From: Gongronella butleri
Lineage: Eukaryota > Mucoromycota > Mucoromycetes > Mucorales > Cunninghamellaceae
Direction: 5' to 3'
Length of the DNA stretch: 64,000 bases
Assembly (NCBI GenBank): GCA_025201375.1
Contig: JAIWZP010000033.1
Coordinates: 124,001-188,000, forward strand
The notes beneath the pieces were generated by a model. That model did not search any database, had not been told where the DNA came from, and was given only the letters and a program-made list of their open reading frames with translations. Below are positions 1 through 10,652 of the stretch, piece after piece (the stretch's first letter is position 1; every line of letters begins with the position of its first letter). The position numbers and the translations under genes are program-made.

Positions 1-59
1 TTTTTTTTTTTTTGCCCAAATGCACGCCGCGCGTTTTTTTCGACGAGCACGCACGATGG

Positions 60-255
60 CGGTGTAACAGTTTAGTCGACCCGCAATTTTTATTCCAGTT
101 TAACTAGCAAATAAGGGGGCAAAGCATACAGTATAATGGGATGACTTGCTTGCAGCGTGCTAGCTTGTATTTTAACTTTTTGGATCGGCTATGTCTGTCA
201 TGATCCCATCTGGACAAACTCGGACCGGGCTCGGGTCTACCCTAGTGTTTTAAAA
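60..255. repeat. Dispersed repeat fragment (R1 family, tail-like part)
   Basis: This stretch resembles 57130-57250: both read gggggcaaagcat, then atgggatg, a cttgcagc block, ctagctt and tttaactttttg in the same order. It is a diverged copy of the R1 repeat seen at 18-20, 26-27.6 and 54.4-57.3 kb. No coding capacity was recognised. The first 13 bases of the window are a T homopolymer. Confidence 0.5.
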
Positions 256-264
256 CAACGGCGT

Positions 265-846
265 TTATTCATACGCTAGATGGAGAGTGGATGGTTCTCC
301 GGAATCAAGTGATCCTATTTCGATGCGTCCGAATTGAGTACCGACGTAGATTGAGAACAAGTCGTCTCCGCCAGCGTTCTTGCATGCTTGAGTTATATCG
401 ATTGGACCCAGATTTGTGTGTGCAGGCACTGTGACCATCGTGAATGGATCATCGCTGTCCGGTGCGTTCATCCCATCCACTGTATTCTCGTCCCAATCAG
501 ATGATGTTGCTTGCGCAATTGTCACGTTTATTGGTGCTTGCAGTGCTTGTGTGAACTTGGGTAATTGTATAGTGCACCCATTAACCAGACTTGATGGCAC
601 CGATAATTTAAAACCAATAAGTATACGTACGTAGGCTGGCCCACCAGTATTGGCCTGGAGCGTTTTCTCATGGCCACGTGTGCATTTATAACAGCTACTC
701 TCCGGACAAGCTGGACAGATCACAGTCGACGTATAGATAGTCGAGTCTTTTGTCGACGACACCGATACCTCGTTCTGCGAGTAAGCATCGACAGAAAACA
801 AACACAACAGCGCGATTACAACAATATGAATGTTCAGCAGTCTCAT
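265..846 (-). CDS. Secreted DNRLRE/CBM96-like domain protein
   Basis: Single-exon gene of 193 aa. The ATG at 844-846 gives MRLLNIHIVVIALLCLFSVDA, a typical signal peptide, so the longer upstream in-frame extension is rejected. The mature part has SSTKDSTIYTS at its start, a central ILIGFKLS..PSSLVNG strand, a DWDENTV motif (family form SWDEGTV) and a C-terminal GSLDSGEPSTLHLAY that matches the FASRES..PPKLVV ending of DNRLRE (disaggregatase-related, CBM96) domains. Such domains are carbohydrate-binding or structural modules of secreted proteins, so a wall or extracellular role is inferred. A CxxC..CxxC cluster (CPACPESSCYKC) near the mature N-terminus is unusual and could form disulphides. 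There is no attached catalytic domain. Similarity is judged by eye. Confidence 0.75.
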   Translation of the reverse strand: MRLLNIHIVVIALLCLFSVDAYSQNEVSVSSTKDSTIYTSTVICPACPESSCYKCTRGHEKTLQANTGGPAYVRILIGFKLSVPSSLVNGCTIQLPKFTQALQAPINVTIAQATSSDWDENTVDGMNAPDSDDPFTMVTVPAHTNLGPIDITQACKNAGGDDLFSIYVGTQFGRIEIGSLDSGEPSTLHLAYE

Positions 847-917
847 TTTTTTTGATGGAAGGAAAAGGATGGATGAAAAAGTTGCTGTCGACCCCAATCG
901 ACGCACAACAGCCCCGC

Positions 918-924
918 TTATATA
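918..924 (-). promoter_or_regulatory. TATA box of the secreted DNRLRE-like gene
   Basis: Read on the minus strand this is TATATAA, about 72 bases upstream of the start codon at 846, a suitable place for a TATA box. Position and sequence are the only evidence. Confidence 0.45.
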
Positions 925-1110
925 TCCTTTTTTTTTTATTGATCGGCAAGAAACTTCAACAGGGAGAGAGACCGAGAGAGAAACGAGAAAACGAGGAAAG
1001 AAACAGGAATTGGCAAGCGAAAGCGTGTTCCTGCGGGCATCGACGGGCACCCTCCCAGGCAGACGCGCAGGGCAGACCTTTTCTCTGAGCGCTGAAGGGA
1101 ATGGATGCAC

Positions 1111-1977
1111 TCTGTCGTGATGATGGGCGTTCTTGCTCGTAGTCGTCAGAAAAGGGAGAAATCACTAGTAAACTAAGGAAAGCGGAAAGAAAGGAGAAAG
1201 AAGGGGGGAAAAAAGGTGATCACGATGGCATTGGTGGGTGTGGGGTGCAGACCTTCCCCTGACACTCCGGACCAAGCGATTAGGGGAGAAGAGTGGTAGA
1301 GGGAGCAACAAAGGGGTAAAGTACAATAAAAATAGGAGGGCGGCGCGTTCATCGTCGTTGTCGGCGAGTAGCAGCAGGCGGCCAGATAAAGGGGGCCCGG
1401 GCATCGCGGTCCTTGGTCTTCAGCAAGTCGGTTTATGCGCAATTTGGGGTTTCAGTGTATTGTAGGTTCTTAGTGATGCACAGATGGCATTAAAATAGCC
1501 TTGGATGACGGATTATATCAAACGCGATCATGCTGGAAAGCAATGATTAGCGAAAAAGGCAAAAAAAATAAACAAAAAATGGGCGTCCAACGCGCCTGTT
1601 TGCCCCTTTTTGCACGTTGATCGCTTTGAACAACCGCACAGTCGGCTAAAAGGATTAAGCGCTAATTCATGCAAGATCTGAGACCCAAATTGGGACGCGG
1701 TGCCTGAATGCGTGTTCGTCAGGCACCAAATAGACACCAGACAAAAAAAAAAGGGATGGCTTTCCACCCGATTTTTTTCACTGTGTAGCCGTGGACACAT
1801 GCATCCATTGGTTTGACGGTACTTTTGATAGTCAAGTGGGCGATTTTGTTCACGTAGACACTCGAACGAGGTGAAAAGGCAGTAAAAGGGGTGCGCGTCG
1901 GGGTTTGAAAGTTTTGTTGACATGGAAGCAGGGCCGCTTTTTTTTTTTCTTTTCTTCACTGAAGACGATTTGCAAGA
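1111..1977. other. Intergenic region, no gene recognised
   Basis: Purine-rich low-complexity sequence (1150-1320) followed by unique-looking DNA. Reading frames here are short, overlap on both strands and resemble no family. It holds the promoters of the diverging genes on either side, including the pyrimidine tract just before 1978. Confidence 0.5.
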
Positions 1978-2991
1978 ATGATGACCCAAGACCCCCACCA
2001 CGTTGAAGAAGACAAGTACAAGCTTTGGAGTTTCGAAGACTTTCTGGCGCTACAAACCCTGACGGAGGAGTTCAGCTTTTTGTCGTTGAACGCTGAGTTC
2101 ATGGAGTGGTGCCATGACCTGCACATGGCAGGCCACGAGTGCTTGGACTTTCCCTGGTGCGACCCCATGGAGGGCGTGCTGTACGAAGCCAAGGCGGACA
2201 AGCCCGCATGCGTGGCTATGGCGCAAGTCAAGGCGGTGCTCATGAAGAAGGAGGCCGTGCTTCCTTGGCCATCGCTCGACCAGCCCGTGCTCTCGCAGCC
2301 AGTGCTCGCCGAGCAGGCGCCCGCAGACGAGGCGCTCGAGCATGAGGAGCCTTTGGCCCAGGAGCCTTTGGCACTTGAGCCCGAGCTTGCGCCTGTTGAG
2401 TCCGAGGTGGAAGAAGAAGAGTCCAAGTCCGAGTCCGAGGAGCCCGCGCTCCCCCTGGAGCCAGTGCCCGTGCACGCCGACGACGACGAAGACGATGAGT
2501 CCGAGTCCAAGTCCAAGGAGGCCAACGAGCCCGCGCTCCCCCTGGAGACAGTGCCCGTAAATGCCGAAGACGACAAAGGCGACGAGTCCGAGGAGGCCGA
2601 CGAGCCCGCGCTCCCCCTGGAGCCAGTGCCCGTGCATGCCGACGAAGACGAGGAGAACGACAACGACGAGGACGAGGACGACAAAAACGAGGAGGACGAG
2701 AACGAAGACGAGGTGAACGAGGAAGAGTACGACGAGAACGAGGACGAGAATGAGAACGATGACGAGGACGACTCTGACGACGAGTACGTGTACGAGTCCG
2801 AAGACGAGTCCGATGATGAGTTCGAGTACGAGTCCGATGACTTCCCCGAGTACGACGTCGCCGAACCGGTGCCCGTGGTCATCGTGTACGAAGAAGACGA
2901 CGACGAATATGATGACGACGATTTCGACGACGACCTCGACTATGAAGACCCCGCCCAGGCAGCGTTCGAAGCATGGTTCGAACGGGAGTAG
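1978..2991 (+). CDS. Highly acidic repeat protein, function unknown
   Basis: Intronless frame of 337 aa starting with two Met codons (1978 and 1981; either may be used). Residues 1-100 are a mixed, probably folded region with Trp, Cys and His (EFMEWCHDLHMAGHECLDF). Residues about 105-145 are Ala/Glu/Leu rich. About 148-230 holds three repeats starting EPALPLEPVPVHAD or a close variant, each followed by an acidic/Ser stretch. The rest is nearly pure Asp/Glu until a C-terminal AAFEAWFERE. Such tails occur in histone- or ribosome-binding proteins, but no family was recognised. Serine- and leucine-rich frames on the opposite strand are codon shadows. Codon use with GAG/GAC/CCC third-base preference supports real coding. 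Confidence 0.65.
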   Translation: MMTQDPHHVEEDKYKLWSFEDFLALQTLTEEFSFLSLNAEFMEWCHDLHMAGHECLDFPWCDPMEGVLYEAKADKPACVAMAQVKAVLMKKEAVLPWPSLDQPVLSQPVLAEQAPADEALEHEEPLAQEPLALEPELAPVESEVEEEESKSESEEPALPLEPVPVHADDDEDDESESKSKEANEPALPLETVPVNAEDDKGDESEEADEPALPLEPVPVHADEDEENDNDEDEDDKNEEDENEDEVNEEEYDENEDENENDDEDDSDDEYVYESEDESDDEFEYESDDFPEYDVAEPVPVVIVYEEDDDEYDDDDFDDDLDYEDPAQAAFEAWFERE

Positions 2992-3345
2992 GGTGTCTGG
3001 TAAGAGAAAACGACAAGAAAAATAATCAGCCAACTGACTCTTTTTTTTTAAAAGATTGGTGACCTCTCTTTCGCTCCTTTGGCACGTTGGCTTGGTCAAC
3101 CACGTGGCCCACAAGTATGAAGACGACGACGACGACGACAAGATGAACAGCGGCGTGGTTCCCCGTTTTGTTCAGCGCGCAGACCATGAAGATTGGCCTC
3201 GTCCGACCAATTCTTCCGCATGATGAACCCGAAGCATTGGACTTGGTCCCCCTTTGCTCAAACTAGGACAAGAGGCAGCTGCTTCGGCGGGGGCGCTGCT
3301 TGGGCATTAGCTTGGTCACCTATTGCTCGGACTAGTCATGATCAC

Positions 3346-3795
3346 ATTGGCAGCGGACACCGGCCCACCGTCTTTGCCAGCACCAGACCACGGATCGATC
3401 GGGACGTCGTCCACCCGGCATCCACGCGCAGGGCCGCATTGGCAGTGGCACTGGTCCCCCACTCGCCACACCAGGACAAGGGGTAGGCAGATTGGTCCAC
3501 TGCTTGCCCGACCACCCATGCGCAGCCAGACCATCTTTTCCTTTTGAAAAGTTGGATCGTGGCACCTTTGGCAGCGGAATTGGCCCTCCCGTTTTTTTTT
3601 TTTTGCCGCGCTCACCTTGACCAGGACAAACCGGCGTCGTCCACCTGCAAGTCCACGCCCAGGCCAACCCAAACATAGGCAGCGGCACTCGTCCCCCGTT
3701 CGCCTCCCGCCAGGACAAGGGGCAGCAGCCTGGTCCACTGCTTGCCCGACCATTGCGCAGCCAGACCAATTCCTCTTTGTCAATGGGGGCATCGG
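3346..3795. repeat. Two diverged tandem units of about 225 bp
   Basis: Each unit begins with GGCAGCGG, continues through a GTCGTCCACC block and a CGC..CAGGACAAGGGG block, and ends with TGGTCCACTGCTTGCCCGACCA and GCGCAGCCAGACCA (about 3346-3569 and 3570-3795). The units differ at many positions. Antisense frames across both look repetitive and are not thought to be genes. Confidence 0.6.
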
Positions 3796-4759
3796 TTTTC
3801 AAGGTTCACATGTGTGCCTTTGCATGGCAAGACGCGATGGGTGGTGATGCGGTCGTTCCGCGCGCGTGATCAAGATGCTCAAGATGCAATTTGGTGGTGA
3901 ATTGGTCTCTCTCTCGCGCGTGCAGGCAGCATTGGTGGTGGTGTCGAATGTGCATGTCAAAAATCCGGAGAATCATGGTGTTTTCGACGGTGTCTCTTGC
4001 CTGTCGCTGGCAAGGTGACGATATTGGTGTCGACCAGACACGGTGGTTGCATTTCTTCGGCCCAGTCATTGTCCGAGGTACGCTTTGCAGCAAAAAAGTG
4101 AAAAACACGAGCTCATCTTATTTTATTTCAAGGTGTTTTGTCGAGCAAGCTAGTGGTGGCTGCTTGATGGGTGATCTCGGTGCTTTGGCTTGTCGTCTTT
4201 GGTCTCTTGCGGCGTGGCCTTGCAAGCAGAAAGACAGAATGATGATGGTGCTTGTCCCCTTGGTCTCGGTGTCAAGCTTGATTTGGCTTGTCCTGAGCAT
4301 TGGCGCACACCGTGCTCGCTTTGTCATGGTGCGTGTCATGGTTCATCAAGGAAAATGATTGCGGTGAAACACGGATGGGCGGGTAAGCATGAAAAACAAA
4401 GCAATTGGATGGATGAATCTCATCCTTTTCTTAAAAAATTAGGAATCAAGGCCGGTGGAGCAAATTCAAGGGTGCCAGCTGCTGTGGAAGGCTCCTTGGC
4501 TTGATGATTCTCTTGCCTGGTTCTTGCACCGGGCTGGGAGGTACCCCAAGTCACGCGGTGTAGTAAGACCCTCGGCGCACCCAATGACCCAAGCGGCGGG
4601 GCCGCACAAATGCCCGCCGGTGCCATGCTCATCGTCCCTCTGGTGGTCAAGAATGCAAAAGTCAAGAAAGTGGCCAAATCCAAGATTCAAGTCTCTGCCA
4701 TCCTATTGTGTCGTCCGGTGCAGGTAAGTCCTACTGGTTTCAAGGTAAGACACCCATTT

Positions 4760-4790
<31 letters not shown>

Positions 4791-6921
4791 TGCGCAAAGC
4801 AAGGATGAAAGGACTAACCACCTTGTTTTTTTTTCTTGTCCCCCTCTTCTTGGACGGACGGCAAGAATAGGGGGACGGTGACAATCGATGGTACCTTGGA
4901 TTGGACGATGGGTGCTTTTTGGATTTTTTGCAATCTTGATTGCCATTGGGACGGTGTGCATGGCATTTGCGGGCATTTTAGGGCACCGAAGGCAGCCCGT
5001 TGTGACACCTGCCAGTCCATCGCAAGAAGCAGGTAAGAGGATCATCAAGTCAGGGAGCTAACACAGCAGTAGGCGCCAAAATTTCAACACTGGCCGGCAA
5101 ACCCGCTCATCCTGGTGCAAGTTCAAGGTAAAATGGTTGCCTCGCATGTGATTCAAGTCGCTCATGACTCATCCTTTCTTCTTCTTTCCATAGCCTTGGA
5201 ATGGCGGCTCCCAAGCATCCGGTGCATCAAAATCAAGGCATTTCTCGCAATGAAAATGGTGCGGGCGGTCATCAAGCAAACACAAACGTCCGATTGTCCA
5301 GACTCAAGCTCGACAATGCCCGACACACGCTCATTCTACGCTGGCATTGCTTGGACACACGTGCAATGGAAATTCATGGCCAATACGCAAAGATTGACTC
5401 GAAAATGGACGCGTTCAATGAAAACGACAAAATTCATCGCGCTTCAGGCCACGCACACCGGCTACACGTCCAAGTGCTTCACACCAAGGCTTGCAATTCG
5501 CTTTCCGGCAATGTGCACATGCGAAAAGCACACAAGCACGACATTTTGCATTTGACAAGTCTCCCAATTGGCTTGCAAGCCGTGGCACTGGATACAAAGT
5601 ATCGTCAAAGGTAAATCAAGATTGGAATCGACAGATGGTCGTGCCTTTTAGCTCACATCCATGTTTTTTAAAGACAAAAGTCTCGGTCTCAATCTGTGTT
5701 TCGCCATTGCGCCTCATCCAACTACAATAAGAGGGTGGAGCACCTGTCCATCTCACACATGTCAACATCAAGATGTTCACCAAGACGCTCGCGCACCACG
5801 GGCATCCCAACACGGCCACGAATCCTCGTCCATTGGATTCAAACTCAAGATTTCGCCGCAAGATCAATCAAGTCAACTTGTGGCCACGGTGAACGCGACC
5901 AACACACGCGTCAACAATATCCATAATCCATCTCCCTCTCCCAATTGGCGTGCCTGAATCATTAGAACCGACAAAAAGTATCAATGTCGCGATTTCGAAG
6001 GTAAATTGGCAAGGTTCCTGATTTGAAAAAAGAATCTTCATCTTTTTTTTTTCTCCTTCAGCAGCGGTCATCTATCCTCGCGTCCTTCATCATCTGGACA
6101 ATCTGGAAATATGGTTCTCGTTTGGCGTGCCTGTCAAAATGCACTTTCGGCATTCTATTGGCTCGACACAGGTTCGTCGTCGCCCGTCGTCGTCGTCAAT
6201 TTCAAGGTTGCCGTCATGTCCATGGCCCTTGTCATTTTTGGTGATCAAGTCGTTGTCTCTCCAAAATCCGTGACCGTTAATCGTCAATCGTCAATCGTCA
6301 ATCGTCAAATTGGCAATTTCACGGCCTTGATCAGTGTATTTGTCGTCACCAGCACCAGGTTTTGGCTGTTGCATCTTGCTGCACGCCCGTCGTTCATCAA
6401 CACCGTGACGGCACGGCTCAATAATGCTCAACACTGACAAGATGGCCGCAATCCTTGACCGACATTGCCTCTCCACGCTCTGGCAAGGTGCGAGGCGCCT
6501 CAAATCGTGCCCCAACACAGCCCAAGTCCAAGATCAAGCTCTGACATTGCTCATCAGATCGGATGAAAATGGCGCTGCAACACATCCTTGCCCGCAATGC
6601 ATGAAAACAACACGCGGATACATCGAAATCAATGGCCATTGTGCTCATCGACATGCCCACGGACGCGCTCAATGCTCTCGACACAATGCATCGCGCTCTC
6701 GGCAATGTACACAAGCTACAGCACACACACTCAGCACCTTGGCTACGTCAAATTCTTCAAATGGCTCGAAATTCAGCGGCCGTCATATCTGTAGTACTCG
6801 CCACATGTACTTCACATGACATTTGGCCCGCCAATCGTCCCAAAAAGCAATGTTTACACAATTGCAGAGGTAAGTGCGGATGGTGCATCATGCTTGGAAG
6901 TTTGCCGTGCTCAATTTTTGC

Positions 6922-6970
<49 letters not shown>

Positions 6971-8390
6971 CAGCTGCCATCCATCCATGCCATCGTCTCA
7001 GCAATTTAACGCAGTCCGGGTCATCAATGACACTTGCTCAGCCACGACTGGTGCTCTTGTCGTCATCTGCACGTGGGTGTTGCACTCGCATCTTGCTGTG
7101 CATCCATTTGTTGTGCTTTGCAAGTCATCTCTGGTGATTGGGTCGTCGTCAATGGCCCTTTTCGACTGTGATCAGTGCTTTTGTCGTTGCCAGCACCCGG
7201 TTTTGCTGGTCGATCTTGCTTCGTGTCTACCATCGTCCCGCGTCGCGCTTGAAAATGCTCATTTGGCTTTCACCACCAATTTGTTCGCCAATTGGGTATT
7301 GTCCATCGTCCCATTGGAGATGCCAACTTTTCTCGTGACAGTGCACAAGTGCACGCATCCACCTGTCGTCGTCCCAGGTGGCTGGATACGCGGATATGCA
7401 ACAAGATCATCCAAGATGGCAGCAACTGGTGCTTTCTCCGTTTTGCCAGCACCAATCGCTTCTCTTGATTGTCCTGGGGGTCTGTAGTCGTCGACAGCAT
7501 CCCCATTCAGTCAGCGCTCTATGCATTTATCTCTGTTGTCATGGATGTGATCCACAAGGCGCCTCAAATCGCTCTCAACGCTGTTGGTCGCCAACTTTCA
7601 TGGTTCATAGTCGAACTGCACGCGCCACAGTCTTGTCCCAGCCCTTCCAGGATGCCCTCATTCATCTTCCATGGACTTGGATGAAGAAAATTCGGCGCTA
7701 CGGCAACCAGCAGCTTTTTTTGTGATGAACCCGCATCGCCATGAACAATTGCATCCTTCTTGTCATTGCATGTACTTGCAGTCAACAGCAACACCTTGAT
7801 TCAGGCCGTCACCACCCGGCCGTCTCATTGTCAAAATTGCAATTGGTTCAAAAACGGCCAAAATGCTGGATTTCCTTTCAATCCGGTGAAACAGCCTCTT
7901 TGAACAGTTCGCGGCCCAGATGACGTTTATCCAAGATGTCCATTGGTTCCTCCTCGTCGCCTACATGGCATCTCATCTGTCAGTCATCGTCGCAAATCGT
8001 CATTGCGCTCGTCATCATCATCCTGGGCTGGCAAACACGCGGAATTCATCACAATCTGTGCTTCCACAACACTCTACCATCACTACCCCCCATTATCCAA
8101 TTATTGTAGATCAATTTCTCTTACTTGCATTTCCCCTACCCGACCCCCTCCCCTTGCTCCCTTTCCTTTTCCCTTTTTTTTTTTAGTCGACGTTGCATGC
8201 ATCCCTTGCTCCCACCTCACAACACCCAATGGTATTGACAGCAACCTTGGTGCCCCAACTTATCACACTTGCGCACCAAGGCTGAAATCATGATGGCTCA
8301 TCGTCAAACAGGTAAATTTTATTCATCTTTGAGTGCAAATGCATTCGGGTTATAGGTCACCCATGGATTCAAGACACTCAACCCTCAAGA
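3796..8390. other. Gene-poor region of decayed repeats
   Basis: No gene was recognised over 4.6 kb. The DNA has many intron-like signals (CAAGGTAAG followed later by long T tracts) but no frame resembling a known protein. Related segments recur: 6325-6400 and 7165-7215 share GATCAGTG.TTTTGTCGT..CCAGCACC.GGTTTTG, and GGCGCCTCAAATCG occurs near 6493 and 7560. Homopolymers reach 45 T at 6924-6968. A remnant of a repetitive multi-exon gene or a non-coding transcript is possible; RNA data would decide. Confidence 0.45.
4605..4990. repeat. Imperfect inverted repeat
   Basis: The + strand at about 4608-4700 and the complement of about 4895-4985 are alike: both read ATGCCCGC..TGCCATGC, CCGTCCC or TCGTCCC, then TCAAGA.TGCAAAA. 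The arms are roughly 80-90 bases and a T tract of over 20 bases lies between them. Transcription would allow a long hairpin. Confidence 0.5.
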
Positions 8391-8408
8391 CCATTGGACT
8401 CTAGGCTC

Positions 8409-8685
8409 AAGGCACACAGCACACACACTCCAGGCGATAGTTCATCAAAATTCTCGGTGTATGGCACACAACAAAAACACTCCCAGTGGTCGTCCATCAA
8501 GATTCTCGGCAGATGGCACTCAACACACACAATCCAGGCGATCGTTCATCAAATTCTCGGCAGATGGCACACAATACACAAACTCCAGGCGATCGTTCAT
8601 CAAAATTCTTGGCGAATGGCACACTACACACACACTCCAGGCGATCGTTTATCAAATTCTCGGTGCGCTGGCACACTTTCGCCCG
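8409..8685. repeat. Minisatellite, about 55-bp period, 5 copies
   Basis: Tandem units of the form CACACACTCCAGGCGATCG, then TTCATCAAA.TTCTCGGC, then AGATGGCACACAA. Five diverged copies can be counted by eye. All + strand frames across it are repetitive and short. It is followed by an A tract at about 8725-8754. Confidence 0.8.
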
Positions 8686-8699
8686 TATATCAAGAAATA

Positions 8700-9881
8700 C
8701 TCGTTCCATCTTTACAAAAAAAGAAAACAAAAAAAAAAAAAAAAAAAAAAAAAAGAGTCCATCATGATTGAGCTCTACATTGTGCCTCCAATCAAGGTTG
8801 GCCCGCAAAGCTCTTGCATGCTCGTCACAATACCATGCCATCGCCAAATGAGCCTGTTCACAATCTATTCGTCGCTTTTTCTAGCCTTGTGCTTGCTTCA
8901 AGCATATTTATTGCCATCTTTTGTCATAGTTCACTTTTACCATTGATTTTTCAAGTCCCTCCCCTTTGTCATATTCAATTCCACTCGATTCCACTATAGT
9001 CGTAAGGATCATGCAACGTCGACATCCGTCCACCCCACACAATTGCAAGTAAATGATTTTTTTTTTTACAAAAAAATACGAATCAATGAATTTAAAGGGT
9101 AGCAAGCGAGAGCGCGAGTCTCAGAGTTTGCCGCAGGCGAGAAAAACATAGGTGGTGTATAGTGTGCTGATGCACCAACGCAGCAAACATGCAATTTGAA
9201 TCTGGCCAATGGTGCGTATGCCCAAAAGAAAGTCTTTTTTTTTTTTTTTTAGCAATTGACCTTTTCAAGGTACTCCATGGTTGCAGCAGCCCTGTATAGG
9301 CCGGCAAGTCGTAGTCCTTGACGCATTGTATCTAGTAAGCTTGAATGTGAGAGGGGCATACAGCGTGAAAAGCAGGCAAAACGCTCGAAAATTAACTTTT
9401 TTTCTAGTTTTTCCATCTGGATACGTGTACAATCCTCAGCAATATGATCACAATGCGCTGTATCATACTGTATGCATCGCTGTGCGTTGCTGGAGAAAAA
9501 AAAATCGAAGTCGAATCATTTGCAGCCATTCTTTTTTTTTTTTTCCTCTTCATTCATTAAACGGCAAAGTCGGTCAAAAACATGCGCTCGTAGATTCATT
9601 TTCTGGACGGGCATCCTTATTTCATGAATTAACCATAGAATTTTAATCGCGTTCATGACGCCTGGCGCGCATGAACAAAAGTTTGACAGCTGTTTCCCTT
9701 TTTGGGGATTGGGCGGGCCGAGGAGGGGGCTTGTCCGAGCAAAAAAAAAAAAAAAAAAAGTCCGGATCGGGCGAGCGGGGGGCCAGGGCAAGGCCGCCAT
9801 TTTTATGCTTTTAGCGGGGTGTTGGTTTTCTGACTTTTTGTTCTTTTTTTTCTTGTTTACACGAACGGTCGAGCACACAAC
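8700..9881. other. Intergenic region, no gene recognised
   Basis: AT-rich sequence with T or A homopolymers near 9058, 9235, 9531 and 9740. Nothing resembling a gene or structural RNA was found. The last 100 bases form the 5' region of the uS3m gene. Confidence 0.45.
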
Positions 9882-10652
9882 ATGTCCAAGAGCATCAAAG
9901 CGCTGAGTCTCAAGGGCAAGCAGGACTGGAACACGAGCATATTCAGCTTTTCTCGCAATGTGCGCAACAACATGTTGTGGGAAAAGGACAGCACTGCCAA
10001 GGAGATGCTCAAGCACTATTTCCAGCAGCACTTGACGTCGACGCCGTCGTTCCGCCACTCGCCGTCCAAGGTGACGATCCAAATGTTTTACTATTCGGAC
10101 CCGACGTTTGGCAAGGTGGACCAGTACAAGCTGGAGCCATTGGAGAAGCTGCTGCAATCGTTTTACCCGCAAAAGTACGTGGACTTGCGCCTTGTCCGCG
10201 TGCACTACCCGTACATGAATGCCGAGATTCTTGCGCAATACCTGACGGCCAATTCGCACCGCACCGGCTGGTCGATGATCACGCGCAAGTTCATGAAGGG
10301 CGTGCCCATGGTCAAGCCGCCCTTGCCGCACGACATGCCCTTTGCCGTCCAGTGGAAGAATTTGCTGCCCCAGATCAACAATGCCCAGCTGACGTCCGCC
10401 ATCCAGGGCGTCAAATACACCGTGTCGGGTCGTCTGGGCCGACGCAAGGGCGTCGCGCGCACACAGGTCCTGCGAAAGTCGCTTGGCACCTTCCAATTCA
10501 CCAGCCACAAGTCGCTCGTCGACGTTGGTCGCCACACCTTTGCCAACAAGAATGGCAGCATCACCGTCAAGGTCTGGATCGCCTCGGCCCTCTTTGGCGT
10601 CAATGCCCTCGCCAAAAAGGCCGCCACCGCCGCCACCGCCGCCAAGCTGTAG
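9882..10652 (+). CDS. RPS3: Mitochondrial small-subunit ribosomal protein uS3m, nuclear-encoded
   Basis: Intronless 256-aa protein of the fungal mitochondrial Rps3/Var1 family, which binds small-subunit rRNA near the mRNA entry site. Diagnostic blocks are DLRLVRVHYPYMNAEILAQY (about 98-117), which matches the family's LVRLHYPYLDSNILA motif, then SGRLGRRKGVART (about 184-196) and a C-terminal NGSITVKVWIAS, the family's GSFTVKVWI motif. The N-terminus (MSKSIKALSLKGKQ) is basic, Ser/Leu-rich and free of acids until residue 15, consistent with a mitochondrial targeting sequence. In most fungi where rps3 is known it is a mitochondrial gene. Here the coding DNA has nuclear-like GC-rich codons and lies among nuclear genes, so it is read as a transferred gene. 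A cytosolic uS3 is excluded because no KH-domain pattern is present. Confidence 0.82.
   Translation: MSKSIKALSLKGKQDWNTSIFSFSRNVRNNMLWEKDSTAKEMLKHYFQQHLTSTPSFRHSPSKVTIQMFYYSDPTFGKVDQYKLEPLEKLLQSFYPQKYVDLRLVRVHYPYMNAEILAQYLTANSHRTGWSMITRKFMKGVPMVKPPLPHDMPFAVQWKNLLPQINNAQLTSAIQGVKYTVSGRLGRRKGVARTQVLRKSLGTFQFTSHKSLVDVGRHTFANKNGSITVKVWIASALFGVNALAKKAATAATAAKL

Noticed and set aside
1956..3141. Ser-rich and Leu/Val-rich minus-strand frames of over 300 codons
   Set aside because: Shadows of the GAG/GAC-rich acidic repeat gene.
3316..3802. Overlapping 156-158-codon minus-strand frames rich in Gly, Cys, Arg
   Set aside because: Two overlapping frames in different phase across a tandem repeat; neither has conserved structure or good splice context.
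8409..8685. Regular spaced repeats resembling a CRISPR array
   Set aside because: Units are contiguous diverged tandem repeats without unique spacers, in a eukaryotic genome; a minisatellite.
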